DNA from: an uncultured Prevotella sp.
Lineage (GTDB): Bacteria > Bacteroidota > Bacteroidia > Bacteroidales > Bacteroidaceae
Assembly: GCA_947165435.1 (NCBI GenBank)
Contig: CAMVAI010000036.1
Coordinates: forward strand, 1-32,027
Direction of reading: 5' to 3'
Length of the DNA stretch: 32,027 nucleotides
Position 1 is the stretch's first letter, and each line of letters opens with the position of its first letter. Shown in pieces: positions 22,882-31,875 of this stretch. The notes under the pieces were generated by a model. It saw only the letters and a list, made by a program, of their open reading frames with translations. It was not told the DNA's origin and made no database searches. The position numbers and the translations under genes are program-made.

Positions 22882-25760
22882 CCCAACCCCTCAGACAAGC
22901 AATGGAAAAGATACAAGTTTTCGGAGCACGCGTCCACAACCTGAAGAATATCGACGTGGAAATACCGCGCCACTCGCTGACCGTCATTACCGGACTGAGC
23001 GGCAGCGGCAAGTCGAGCCTGGCCTTCGACACCATCTTTGCCGAAGGCCAGCGGCGATACATCGAGACCTTCTCGGCCTACGCGCGCAACTTCCTCGGCG
23101 GCATGGAGCGCCCCGACGTAGATAAGATTACCGGTCTGTCGCCCGTCATCAGCATCGAGCAGAAGACCACCAACAAGAACCCACGCTCTACCGTAGGCAC
23201 CACCACCGAGATTTACGACTATCTGCGACTGCTCTTCGCCCGTGCCGGACGAGCCTACAGCTATGCCACCGGCGAACCGATGGTGAAATACACCGAGGAG
23301 AAAATCATCGACATGATTACCCACGACTATGCAGGCCGCAAGATTCTCATCCTGGCTCCCATGGTGCGCTCGCGCAAAGGCCACTATCGCGAGCTGTTTG
23401 AAAGCCTGCGCCAGAAGGGCTATCTGCACGTGCGCGTAGATGGTGTGGTGCAGGAGATGACGCGCGGCATGAAGGTGGACCGCTACAAAAACCACGACAT
23501 CGAGGTGGTCATCGACCGCATGGCGGTGAAGGGCGAGGCCGACAGCCGACTGAAGAACACCATCCAGATAGCCATGAAGCAGGGCGAGGGTCTCATCATG
23601 ATCATGGACTACGAGACGGGCAGCGTGAAGCATTTCTCCAAACGGCTGATGTGCCCCACCACGGGCATATCGTACAGCGACCCGGCGCCGAACAACTTCT
23701 CGTTCAACTCGCCGCAGGGGGCCTGTCCGCGATGCAAGGGCCTGGGATATATCAACGAGATAGACCTCGCCAAGGTCATTCCCAACCGCAAGCACAGCAT
23801 CCATGAGGGCGGCATCGTGCCCTTGGGGAAGTACAAGAACCAGATGATTTTCTGGCAGATTGACGCCATCCTGCATAAGTACGACTGTGCGCTGAAGACG
23901 CCCATTGCCGACATCCCCGACGACGCGCTGAACGAAATACTCTACGGCTCGTTGGAGAGCGTGCGCATAGACAAGGAACTGGTACACACCAGCAGCGACT
24001 ACTACGTAGATTTCGACGGCGTGGTGAAATACCTGCGCTCCGTGATGGATGGCGACGACAGCAGCAGCGCGCAGAAATGGGCCGACCAGTTTCTGGCCGA
24101 GTGCGAATGCCCGGAATGCCACGGCCAGCGACTGAACCGCGAGGCCCTCAGTTATAAGATATGGGACAAGAACATTGCCCAGCTGGGGTCGATGGACCTC
24201 AGCGAGCTGCGCCCGTGGCTCGACGAGGCAGAAAGCCACTTAGAGCCGCAGCAGCGCCAGATAGCCGCCGAGATTCTGAAGGAAATCCGTACACGCCTCG
24301 ACTTCCTGCTCGACGTAGGCCTCGACTACCTGTCGCTCAACCGCCAGTCGGCATCGCTCTCCGGCGGCGAGAGCCAGCGCATCCGACTGGCCACGCAGAT
24401 TGGCTCGCAGCTGGTCAACGTGCTGTACATCCTTGACGAGCCCAGCATCGGACTGCACCAGCGCGACAACGAGCGGCTCATCCACTCGCTCAAGGAGCTG
24501 CGCGACCTGGGCAACACCGTCATCGTGGTGGAGCACGACCGCGACATGATGCTGGCCGCCGACTACATCGTAGATATCGGTCCGCGAGCCGGGCGCAAAG
24601 GTGGCGAGGTGGTGTTCCAAGGCACCGTGGCCGACATGCTGAAAAGCAACACGTTGACGGCCAGGTATCTCGCCTCCCCAAGCCCCTCCGAAGGATGGGG
24701 TGTTGGTAACCAGACGCCCCCTCCCTCTGAGGGGCTTGGAGAGGCCCATCAACTAACCTTGCACGGCTGCCGTGGCAACAACCTGAAGAACATCGATGTC
24801 GAGTTTCCGCTGGGTCGCCTCATCCTCGTCACCGGTGTCAGCGGCAGCGGCAAATCGACACTTATCAACGAGACGCTCTACCCCATCCTCTCGCGCCACT
24901 TCTACCGTTCGCTGAAGAACCCCATGCCCTACGACAGCATCGAGGGGCTGGAGCATATCGACAAGGTGGTCAACGTCGATCAGTCGCCCATAGGCCGCAC
25001 GCCACGCTCTAATCCTGCCACCTATACCGGCGTGTTCAGCGACATCCGCTCGCTGTTCGTCGGACTGCCCGAGGCGCAGATTCGCGGCTACAAGCCCGGC
25101 CGCTTCTCGTTCAATGTCAAGGGCGGGCGCTGCGAGACGTGTGGCGGCAACGGCTACAAGACCATCGAGATGAATTTCCTGCCCGACATCCAGGTGCCCT
25201 GCGAGACGTGTCACGGCAAACGCTACAACCGCGAGACCCTGGAGGTGCGCTACAAGGGCAAGTCGATAGCCGACGTGCTCGACATGACCATCAACCAGGC
25301 CGTGGAATTTTTCGAGAACGTGCCCAACATCCTGCAGAAAATCAAGACCATACAGGACGTAGGCCTTGGCTACATCAAACTGGGGCAGCCCTCGACCACC
25401 CTCTCCGGCGGCGAGAGCCAACGCGTAAAGCTGGCCACCGAACTGTCGAAGCGCGACACGGGCAAGACGGTCTATATTCTCGACGAGCCTACCACGGGCC
25501 TGCACTTCGAAGATATCCGCATCTTGATGGATGTGCTGCGACGGCTGGTAGATCGCGGCAATACCGTCATCGTCATCGAGCACAACCTCGACGTCATCCG
25601 CCAGGCCGACTGGATTATCGACATGGGCCCCGAGGGCGGGCGCGGCGGCGGCATGGTGCTTTCTGCCGGCACACCCGCCGAGGTGGCCGAGAGCGAGAAA
25701 GGCTATACGCCCCGTTTCCTGAAAGAGGAACTGGCGCGGGTCAGGGGGGATAAGACATGA
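22878..25760 (+). CDS. uvrA: UvrA-type excinuclease ABC subunit A
   Basis: A 960-residue DNA-damage sensor ATPase of nucleotide excision repair. The start at 22878 overlaps the previous stop (ATGA); the ATG at 22902 ([14 protein letters not shown]) is an alternative. First ABC half: Walker A 'GLSGSGKSS' at about residues 39-47, zinc ligands in 'CPRCKGLG' and 'CECPECHG', signature 'LSGGESQRI', Walker B 'LYILDEPS'. Second half: 'GVSGSGKST', zinc module '[11 protein letters not shown]' and '[10 protein letters not shown]', signature 'LSGGESQRV', '[10 protein letters not shown]'. The sequence '[20 protein letters not shown]' suggests it may be one of two UvrA paralogues in such genomes. The linker between the halves carries an in-frame palindromic insertion (24673-24744). 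UvrB and UvrC are not nearby. Confidence 0.93.
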   Translation: MTQPLRQAMEKIQVFGARVHNLKNIDVEIPRHSLTVITGLSGSGKSSLAFDTIFAEGQRRYIETFSAYARNFLGGMERPDVDKITGLSPVISIEQKTTNKNPRSTVGTTTEIYDYLRLLFARAGRAYSYATGEPMVKYTEEKIIDMITHDYAGRKILILAPMVRSRKGHYRELFESLRQKGYLHVRVDGVVQEMTRGMKVDRYKNHDIEVVIDRMAVKGEADSRLKNTIQIAMKQGEGLIMIMDYETGSVKHFSKRLMCPTTGISYSDPAPNNFSFNSPQGACPRCKGLGYINEIDLAKVIPNRKHSIHEGGIVPLGKYKNQMIFWQIDAILHKYDCALKTPIADIPDDALNEILYGSLESVRIDKELVHTSSDYYVDFDGVVKYLRSVMDGDDSSSAQKWADQFLAECECPECHGQRLNREALSYKIWDKNIAQLGSMDLSELRPWLDEAESHLEPQQRQIAAEILKEIRTRLDFLLDVGLDYLSLNRQSASLSGGESQRIRLATQIGSQLVNVLYILDEPSIGLHQRDNERLIHSLKELRDLGNTVIVVEHDRDMMLAADYIVDIGPRAGRKGGEVVFQGTVADMLKSNTLTARYLASPSPSEGWGVGNQTPPPSEGLGEAHQLTLHGCRGNNLKNIDVEFPLGRLILVTGVSGSGKSTLINETLYPILSRHFYRSLKNPMPYDSIEGLEHIDKVVNVDQSPIGRTPRSNPATYTGVFSDIRSLFVGLPEAQIRGYKPGRFSFNVKGGRCETCGGNGYKTIEMNFLPDIQVPCETCHGKRYNRETLEVRYKGKSIADVLDMTINQAVEFFENVPNILQKIKTIQDVGLGYIKLGQPSTTLSGGESQRVKLATELSKRDTGKTVYILDEPTTGLHFEDIRILMDVLRRLVDRGNTVIVIEHNLDVIRQADWIIDMGPEGGRGGGMVLSAGTPAEVAESEKGYTPRFLKEELARVRGDKT
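24673..24744. repeat. In-frame palindromic repeat element inside uvrA
   Basis: Two 28-base arms (24673-24700 and 24717-24744) are inverted copies matching at 23 of 28 positions, with a 16-base spacer. The C/G-rich strand asymmetry differs from the surrounding coding sequence. Translated, it gives [10 protein letters not shown] and [11 protein letters not shown], low-complexity peptide placed exactly in the linker between the two ATPase halves. It keeps the reading frame. Confidence 0.85.
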
Positions 25761-26815
25761 CAAAGGACGAGACACAACAGCTGAAAGGCTTTGCCATCCT
25801 GCTGATGCTGTGGCTACACCTGTTCAGCGACACCGACCTTGAGCCGCTGACACATTGCCTGCTGCCCTTCTTTGGCGGCAAAACGCTGGCCTTTGCCTTC
25901 TCGCGCATTGCAGCCGCTTGCGTACCTATTTATATATTCCTCGGCGGCTACGGACTCACCTGCGTCTATCGCCAACGGCAGGGCAGCATGCACAACGCAC
26001 GGCGCGCCCTGTCGCTCATGGCCAATTTCTGGATGGTATTCCTGCTGTTCGTCCCCCTTGCCTGCATCACCAACCCCCTGCTCTATCCCGGCAGCCTGCT
26101 CACCCTGCTGCTCAATGTCGCCGCCATCGACTACAGCTACAACGGGGCATGGTGGTTCCTGCTGCCCTATGTCGTGCTGACGCTCGGTGCAGCCCCGCTC
26201 ATCCGCCACGTGCTGACCGGTTCGCGGCGGCGCGACATGCTGCTCGGCGCCCTGCTGCTGGTTGCCCATGTGGCGGGCTATCTGCTCAAAGACATCCCCA
26301 TTGCCGACGGCTCGCCGCTGCGCATCGTCTATACCGCTGCCAACGTGCTCTACATGCTGCTGCCCTTCGTCGCGGGCATACTCTTTGTCAAGTACGACGT
26401 CCTGCCGCTCCTGCGCCAACGGCTGTCACGCCTGGCCCAGTGGCAACTCCTGTCGCTGCTCGCGCTGCTCGGCATGGTCAAGATGCTGCTCGGCGGCAGC
26501 GCACTGCTCAACCTGCCCTTCGTTCTGCTGCTCCTGCCCCTCCTGCTGTCCATCCGCATACCCGCCCGGCTCACCGCCGTCCTCGCCTATTTCGGCAGCC
26601 ATTCCACCAACCTCTGGCTCACCCACTATTTCTTTGCTTTCTACCTGTTCGGACCCGTCATCTACCGCCTCTCCTACCCGCTGCTCATCTTTGCGGCACT
26701 CGTAGGCGTCTCGCTCCTTGCCTCCTACGTCGTCCGCTGGCTTTACGCCCCCCTGCGCCGCCGCATCAGGCGAGGCGACAGCAGGGCGCAGCGCTGCCGA
26801 CCCACTTATTCGTAG
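25757..26815 (+). CDS. Acyltransferase-3-family membrane protein
   Basis: A 352-residue integral membrane protein with about ten hydrophobic segments. The start 'QQLKGFAILLMLWLHLFS' matches the first helix of acyltransferase family 3, in which a histidine in this segment is needed for acyl transfer to extracellular sugars. The helices 'VPIYIFLGGYGLTCVY' and 'GAWWFLLPYVVLTLG' also fit. The acceptor (O-antigen, capsule or other glycan) is unknown. It overlaps the uvrA stop by ATGA, so translation is coupled although the functions seem unrelated. Its 3' end overlaps the convergent rhodanese/MBL gene by 10 bases. Confidence 0.75.
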   Translation: MTKDETQQLKGFAILLMLWLHLFSDTDLEPLTHCLLPFFGGKTLAFAFSRIAAACVPIYIFLGGYGLTCVYRQRQGSMHNARRALSLMANFWMVFLLFVPLACITNPLLYPGSLLTLLLNVAAIDYSYNGAWWFLLPYVVLTLGAAPLIRHVLTGSRRRDMLLGALLLVAHVAGYLLKDIPIADGSPLRIVYTAANVLYMLLPFVAGILFVKYDVLPLLRQRLSRLAQWQLLSLLALLGMVKMLLGGSALLNLPFVLLLLPLLLSIRIPARLTAVLAYFGSHSTNLWLTHYFFAFYLFGPVIYRLSYPLLIFAALVGVSLLASYVVRWLYAPLRRRIRRGDSRAQRCRPTYS

Positions 26816-27858
26816 TGTCTAATCCTGGCCTCGATACCGTCTGCTTTCAGTAATTCCGGTATTCCGCTCACGTCCGTTTGTCCGTAGTGATAGGGGAACA
26901 ACACCTTGGGCTTCACCATCTTAGCCGCATTGACAAGTTGGTCTGGAGTCATCGTATAGGGCTGGTTGCAGGGAAGGAAAGCAACATCGATGTCTTTGAT
27001 GGAGGCCATTTCAGGAATATCCTCTGTATCTCCCGCCACATAAATCCGCAGTCCGTCGATAGTAAGAATGAAGCCGTTATCCCGTCCTTTGGGATGGAAC
27101 TTCTTGTTGGCTTCCGTAGTATTATAAGCCGGTACTGCTTCCACCGTGAAGCCATCTTCCATCTTGCCCATGTCGCCGTTTGCCATTATCTTGCCGTAGC
27201 CCACCATATCGCCGCACCGCTTGTTCGTAATCAGCCGTGTGGTTTCCTTGGTCAATATCGCGAGGGCCTTCTGGTCAAAGTGGTCCTGATGTTCATGGGT
27301 CACGAAGATATAGTCTGCCTTGGGCATGGCGGCATAGTCAACCGTCCTGTCGCGCAGTTTCAGCACGGGGTCTATCTCTATCTCCTTGCCGTCGTATGCA
27401 ATCCTGATGCTGGCGTGCATGAGCGCATAGATCTTGACCGTCTTCCCACTCTTTGTCTGGAACACATCAACCTCATAGGTGTCGGTCGTTACGGGTCTTC
27501 CCCCGTCTTTCCATGCCGTGATGCCGCCCACCATGTTCACCACCTTGTATCCCGCCGCTGCCAGCCTCTCAGCAGCGTCGGCCGACCTACGGCCACTTCT
27601 GCAATATACGGCAATGGTCTTGTCTTTCGGCAGTGCTTTCGCCTTTTCCATAAAGTCGCCCCGCTTCACGTCAATGTTCAGGGCATTCTCAATATGCCCC
27701 TCCTCAAACTCGGCAGCGGTTCGCACGTCGAGCAGCACCACATCGGCATGGGTTATCAACTCTGCAAATCGTTCTGGATCTGCATTCTCAAAGTTCTGTT
27801 GGCAACAGCCTGTCGTCAGTCCGAATGCTGCCAGTAAGCATGTGATCATCTTTTTCAT
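26806..27858 (-). CDS. Rhodanese plus metallo-beta-lactamase-fold fusion lipoprotein
   Basis: A 350-residue exported protein. The ATG at 27858 gives a lipoprotein signal with LTTGC (cysteine 18); an ATG three codons upstream (27867) is also possible. Residues about 25-122 are a rhodanese domain with the active-site loop 'YCRSGRRS' (Cys86), so sulfur transfer is plausible. Residues about 135-350 are a metallo-beta-lactamase fold of the UlaG/L-type: 'THEHQDHFD' carries the metal ligands His188, His190, Asp192 and His193, followed by 'IYVAGDTEDIPEM' and 'VLFPYHYGQT'. Rhodanese-MBL fusions are known in persulfide metabolism (ETHE1-like), but this order and export are different. The substrate is unknown. 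Confidence 0.82.
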   Translation of the reverse strand: MKKMITCLLAAFGLTTGCCQQNFENADPERFAELITHADVVLLDVRTAAEFEEGHIENALNIDVKRGDFMEKAKALPKDKTIAVYCRSGRRSADAAERLAAAGYKVVNMVGGITAWKDGGRPVTTDTYEVDVFQTKSGKTVKIYALMHASIRIAYDGKEIEIDPVLKLRDRTVDYAAMPKADYIFVTHEHQDHFDQKALAILTKETTRLITNKRCGDMVGYGKIMANGDMGKMEDGFTVEAVPAYNTTEANKKFHPKGRDNGFILTIDGLRIYVAGDTEDIPEMASIKDIDVAFLPCNQPYTMTPDQLVNAAKMVKPKVLFPYHYGQTDVSGIPELLKADGIEARIRHYE

Positions 27859-27907
27859 ATTACCCATTATGCATTAAATTATTCTATACGATTCATGTTT
27901 TTGTATG

Positions 27908-27915
27908 CAAAGTTA
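27908..27915 (-). promoter_or_regulatory. -7 box for the rhodanese/MBL gene
   Basis: TAACTTTG on the minus strand, about 50 bases before the chosen start. It is a strong match to the Bacteroidetes -7 box, but the nearest upstream TTTG is only about 12 bases away, short of the usual spacing, so the -33 is uncertain. Confidence 0.5.
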
Positions 27916-28010
27916 GCATTTTCTATTCAAAGAGGTATGTTTTTATACCCAAAATATGCCTAATAATGCAAAAATAACATCTGGCACTTCTTTTTTCCTA
28001 AAAAAAATAT

Positions 28011-28018
28011 TAACTTTG
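28011..28018 (+). promoter_or_regulatory. -7 box for the first M6 metalloprotease gene
   Basis: TAACTTTG on the plus strand, giving a leader of roughly 65 bases before the ATG at 28092. No clear TTTG at -33 was found. The T/A-rich tract upstream (27990-28010) could substitute as an upstream element. Confidence 0.55.
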
Positions 28019-28091
28019 CAGCAAATTTTCATACAACCATATCTTGAAGAGATCAATTAATTATAAGTACACACTTTTGATATCCTAACAG

Positions 28092-29891
28092 ATGAAACCG
28101 AGAATTACATTACTGATGATGACACTGCTGCTGAACGTGGCGGCAGTGTGGGCCCGTCCGGGCTATTCCAAGCCTGTTGACGTGTATCAGCCCGACGGAA
28201 CGACGGTGACGCTGCTGATGCACGGCGACGAGTTCCATAGTTTTATGACGACAGCCGACGGATATACCGTCGTCCGATGCGACGACGGCTACTACCGCTA
28301 TGCCGTAAAGCAAGGCGACGGACTGAAGGCATCGGCCTTCGTTGCCAAGAATGCCGAGCAGCGCGATGCCCGCGAGCTGGCTTTTCTGACTGGCACGGAG
28401 AAGATGCTCCGCGAAAAGATGTCGGAAGCCGGCCGCCAGTGGAAAGAGCGCGTCAGCCGGATGTACAGTGCCAACTATGCCAGCCTGCAGGACGGCCAGC
28501 GCCGCGCGATGACTCCCGGCACGCTCTCCGAGCGTATCGACTACAAGAATTTCAAGGGCCTGGTGGTGCTGGTCAACTGGAACGACCGGCAGTTCAATGT
28601 GCAGAATCCCATAGAGTTCTACCAGAAGCTGACCAGCCAGAAGAACTATACCGACAACTCCAAAACCGTCTATCCCTACGATATCAAGGGCAGCGTGCGC
28701 GACTACTTCTATGCCAACTCGATGCAGATGTTCGACCCGACGTTCGACGTGGTGGGTCCTGTCACCATCGACTATTCGTGTACGTATCCGTGGCCGAAGG
28801 ACGGAAACAATGTCAGGCCGGAATGGACAGCGAACTGCAACAACATCCTCAAGGCCGTCATGGCGCAGCTCAGTACGCTGGTGGACTTCAGCAACTACGA
28901 CCTGAACAACGACAATTTCATCGACATGGTGTATATCATCTTTGCCGGCTATGGCAGCTACGTCACGGGCAACAACCCGAAGTATATGTGGCCCCATTCC
29001 GACAACTATGCCGAGGTGCGTGGAGAAGAGGCAGTGCCCGTCTGTGATTACTACGGATTCCCCACCTACAACGGCAAGAAGTTCGGCCGCTACGCCTGCA
29101 GTGTGGAGATTCAGGACTATGAGGACGATGCCGTGGCTTCGCCGACCAACCCCAAGCCCCATGCCTACCCCGACGGCATCGGCACCATGTGCCACGAGTT
29201 CAGCCACGTGTTAGGACTGGCCGACCACTACGACACGACAACCGGCGAATCGGGACCCAATACCCCCGGCCAGTACGACATCATGGACGGTGGTGCCGAC
29301 TTCAACCAGGGCTTGTCGCCGGTGGGCTACAGTGCCTTCGAGCGCTATGTGCTGGGCTTTGCCGACCAGACCGTGAAGCCGTTGGAACAGGCTGGCGACT
29401 ACACGCTGCAGCCGTTTAACACGTCGAACACAGCCTACTTCGTGAAGACAAAGACAGACGGCGAGGTGTTCTACATCGAGAACCGCCAGAAGCAGGGCTG
29501 GGACGATCAGCTGCCGAAGAGCGGACTGCTGGTGTGGCGTGTCGATACCTCCGACCCAAACCTATTCATCAACAACACAGCGAACGTCGGCGAGGGCAAA
29601 GAGCACCTGCAAGTGGTGGGCAACGCTCCCTTTACCGAAACAGACTTGACACCATCCACTTGCACCTTATGGGGCGACAAGGAAGCAGTCATCAATCTGT
29701 ATGGTATTACCGAAAAGGATGGCGTCATCACCTTCAAGGCCGGACAGACGCCTACCGCCATCAGCCACATAGCCGCCGACGAGAATACCTCTGCCGACGA
29801 CGGAGCGGCCTACAACCTGGCCGGACAGCGCGTAGCCAGCGGCTACAAGGGCATCGTCGTCAGGAACGGCAAGAAGTTCCTGAACAAATAA
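28092..29891 (+). CDS. Secreted M6-family metalloprotease with T9SS-type C-terminus, copy 1
   Basis: A 599-residue zinc endopeptidase predicted to act outside the cell. A signal peptide ends near residue 21 ('VAAVWA'), then an N-terminal region 'YSKPVDVYQPDGTTVTLLMH' and 'YTVVRCDDGYYRYAV' like the propeptide of M6 proteases. The catalytic motif HEFSHVLGLADH gives ligands His368 and His372, the catalytic Glu369, and a downstream Asp378. 'GQYDIMDGG' is the Met-turn region of this clan. The last 26 residues, including 'YNLAGQRVASGYKGIVVRNG' and ending in KKFLNK, resemble the short T9SS type A sorting signal of Prevotella surface proteases. It faces a second M6 gene across a shared hairpin. Confidence 0.88.
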   Translation: MKPRITLLMMTLLLNVAAVWARPGYSKPVDVYQPDGTTVTLLMHGDEFHSFMTTADGYTVVRCDDGYYRYAVKQGDGLKASAFVAKNAEQRDARELAFLTGTEKMLREKMSEAGRQWKERVSRMYSANYASLQDGQRRAMTPGTLSERIDYKNFKGLVVLVNWNDRQFNVQNPIEFYQKLTSQKNYTDNSKTVYPYDIKGSVRDYFYANSMQMFDPTFDVVGPVTIDYSCTYPWPKDGNNVRPEWTANCNNILKAVMAQLSTLVDFSNYDLNNDNFIDMVYIIFAGYGSYVTGNNPKYMWPHSDNYAEVRGEEAVPVCDYYGFPTYNGKKFGRYACSVEIQDYEDDAVASPTNPKPHAYPDGIGTMCHEFSHVLGLADHYDTTTGESGPNTPGQYDIMDGGADFNQGLSPVGYSAFERYVLGFADQTVKPLEQAGDYTLQPFNTSNTAYFVKTKTDGEVFYIENRQKQGWDDQLPKSGLLVWRVDTSDPNLFINNTANVGEGKEHLQVVGNAPFTETDLTPSTCTLWGDKEAVINLYGITEKDGVITFKAGQTPTAISHIAADENTSADDGAAYNLAGQRVASGYKGIVVRNGKKFLNK

Positions 29892-29902
29892 CACAAAAAA
29901 GC

Positions 29903-29955
29903 AAGCGGGCGTGTACCATGGCTTATTCAGAGTACACGCCCGCTTTCCTTTTTTT
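29903..29955. terminator. Bidirectional terminator between the two M6 genes
   Basis: A perfect 14-bp stem (29903-29916 with 29932-29945) and 15-base loop, with an A-run on the left and a T-run on the right. It is the only sizeable feature between the convergent genes and would stop transcription from both sides. Confidence 0.85.
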
Positions 29956-29968
29956 CATCACCAACGGT

Positions 29969-31687
29969 TTACCTAATCACCACCTTCCTGCCATTACAGA
30001 TATAGAGACCGCGGCGGGGCTGGCTGACGGGCCGTCCCTGCAGGTCGTAGCAGGTAGCCTGACGGCTGTCGTCGGCTGTCGCTACATTGCTGATGCCGGT
30101 GGCACTGCCGAGTGCTAAGTCAAACTCCACGGTGCCGTCATTGTTTTTCGTGATATTGCTCAGGGTGGCATTCCATGCCGCACCGCTCAGGAACTTCATG
30201 CCGCTGATGGTGTTCACGCCGTTGCCGAAGAGATTGGTCTCCTTGGCACTCCTGTTGAGTTTCGCACCGTCGGCAGTGATAATCTGGCCGTGCTTCTCGG
30301 CTTGAACATTATTGGGACTGTCCTTCGTCCACAAGTCTTGATTGAAAGAGAACCGCGACAGCATCAGGCCCGTTCCATATTCCATGGCGTTGCCTACGGT
30401 TTTCTCCGGATACCAAGTAGAGGGATAGCGCGACTCGACGATGAAATACTCGGTGTCGTCAACATCGCCGTTGATATAGAACACCGCGCAGTCGTTGCTG
30501 TCGTACGGCTTGCCCAGCTTGACATGCTGGCTGGTAGTGTAGGTGGGAATGTCCAGCCATCCCATGTAGCTGCGCTCATAGGCCGTATAGCCTATAGGCC
30601 GCCACAAGCCGCCGTTGTAGCAGCCCACGTCCATGACCGACCAGGCACCGAAGGCATCGTCGGCACTGTACTTTCCGTCAGTGCAATACCAGTCGGGCAG
30701 TCCTAAGGCATGACCCAACTCGTGGACGAAGACGCTGATGCCTGCCAGCTCCTTGAGGTCGCTCAGCTCGTTGCCCAGGAAATAGGCATTCAGCGTCACA
30801 TCAACGTCCTTGATGGTACGTACCTCATTGGGCAACTCTAGTTGGTGAGGCCATATCAGGTCGGGCTGAAAATCAGGTTTTTCGGGATTACCGTGGTTCG
30901 ACTCTGCCTCGCCGGCATAAAGCATGCACAGCAGGGGGATGCCGTCCTGATGCAGATTGTCTTTGGCTTTGATGTTATACTTCTTGAAGTCCACACCCGG
31001 TATCTGCTTCAAGGCTGCGCGCATGGCATCGCCAGCCAGTTCTGGGGCATGGACATCCGAATTGTTATTGTCTTGGGGGTCGTTCTGGCCGTAGTATTTG
31101 TACGACTTGTCCACCTTGACCTTGCCCAACAGTTTGAAGTTGGGCTTGAACATACCCTGCGACTGAGCCACGAAGTAGTCGCGGATGCTACCCACGCCCA
31201 CCTTCTTCTTCGCACTGGGGCTGTCGTATTGGAAACCCTCCTGGGTCAGGTAGTTCTGAACCAGCTCCTGGGTAGTCTGCTCACTGAACGTCATGTCGCT
31301 GAACTCTACCATCAGCACCGGAATCTCCCATTCGCCAACGCTATACTGGCAACCCTGTGAGCTCCGGCCCTTATACCCCAGTCCCGACACCGTTGAGGTA
31401 CCATAAGCGCGGCGTGACGCAGGGTGCTTTGCTGCGTATGCTGCCTGGCGGCGGGCGGCTATCGTCTCCCATTCGGTAGCCACGTAGGCATCGCCCTGCT
31501 TGGTGTAACACTGTCCTTCGGCATCCTGAAACCAGGTGCCATGCTCATTGCCACGAAGCTCGGCACGGACTGTCGTTCCGTCGGCCAGCGTCAGTGTAGC
31601 CCATTGCCCCGGCTTGACGGGGATGGCGCTTGCCGCCATGCTGCACAGCAGTAGGGCGGCGATGGTCAATAACTTTGTTGCTTTCAT
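29969..31687 (-). CDS. Secreted M6-family metalloprotease with T9SS-type C-terminus, copy 2
   Basis: A 572-residue predicted extracellular zinc protease. The ATG at 31687 is preferred over 31720 because it starts a standard signal peptide (to 'CSMAASA'), and the longer form begins inside the promoter. The N-terminal domain 'GQWATLTLADGTTVRAELRG' and 'EHGTWFQDAEGQCYTKQGD' parallels the propeptide of copy 1. The catalytic motif HELGHALGLPDW places ligands at His322 and His326 with Glu323; 'GAWSVMDVGCYNGG' is the Met-turn. Several cysteines (such as those in 'CTDGKYSADD' and 'DVGCYNGG') are absent from copy 1. The tail 'CYDLQGRPVSQPRRGLYICN' ending GRKVVIR is a clear type A sorting-like signal. 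The two M6 genes differ too much for a recent duplication. Confidence 0.88.
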   Translation of the reverse strand: MKATKLLTIAALLLCSMAASAIPVKPGQWATLTLADGTTVRAELRGNEHGTWFQDAEGQCYTKQGDAYVATEWETIAARRQAAYAAKHPASRRAYGTSTVSGLGYKGRSSQGCQYSVGEWEIPVLMVEFSDMTFSEQTTQELVQNYLTQEGFQYDSPSAKKKVGVGSIRDYFVAQSQGMFKPNFKLLGKVKVDKSYKYYGQNDPQDNNNSDVHAPELAGDAMRAALKQIPGVDFKKYNIKAKDNLHQDGIPLLCMLYAGEAESNHGNPEKPDFQPDLIWPHQLELPNEVRTIKDVDVTLNAYFLGNELSDLKELAGISVFVHELGHALGLPDWYCTDGKYSADDAFGAWSVMDVGCYNGGLWRPIGYTAYERSYMGWLDIPTYTTSQHVKLGKPYDSNDCAVFYINGDVDDTEYFIVESRYPSTWYPEKTVGNAMEYGTGLMLSRFSFNQDLWTKDSPNNVQAEKHGQIITADGAKLNRSAKETNLFGNGVNTISGMKFLSGAAWNATLSNITKNNDGTVEFDLALGSATGISNVATADDSRQATCYDLQGRPVSQPRRGLYICNGRKVVIR

Positions 31688-31717
31688 TTTTTCCTGTTTT
31701 TTATACGTTTTCTGCTG

Positions 31718-31748
31718 CAAAAATACAATATTTTTTCTACACGTGCAA
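31718..31748 (-). promoter_or_regulatory. Promoter of the second M6 metalloprotease gene
   Basis: On the minus strand, TTG (31746-31748) is followed after 20 bases by TATTTTTG (31718-31725), a good Bacteroidetes -33/-7 pair. Transcription would start near 31711, about 25 bases before the ATG at 31687. Confidence 0.6.
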
Positions 31749-31875
31749 GAAAAACACGGATCTGTTGCAGTTCTGCTATCGTATGGAACAAAGAAAAAAC
31801 ATCCACCGAGACAAAAGTTCGCTGCAGCTATCGCCGCCCACAGTTATGGCAACTGCATCATTCAGAACAACCAGT

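Noticed and set aside
22767..24239. Long minus-strand open frame opposite uvrA
   Set aside because: It mirrors conserved UvrA coding sequence, has no family resemblance and no promoter box.
24673..24744. Palindrome in uvrA as a transcription terminator
   Set aside because: It has no T-run on either side, is translated in frame, and the second ATPase half follows intact.
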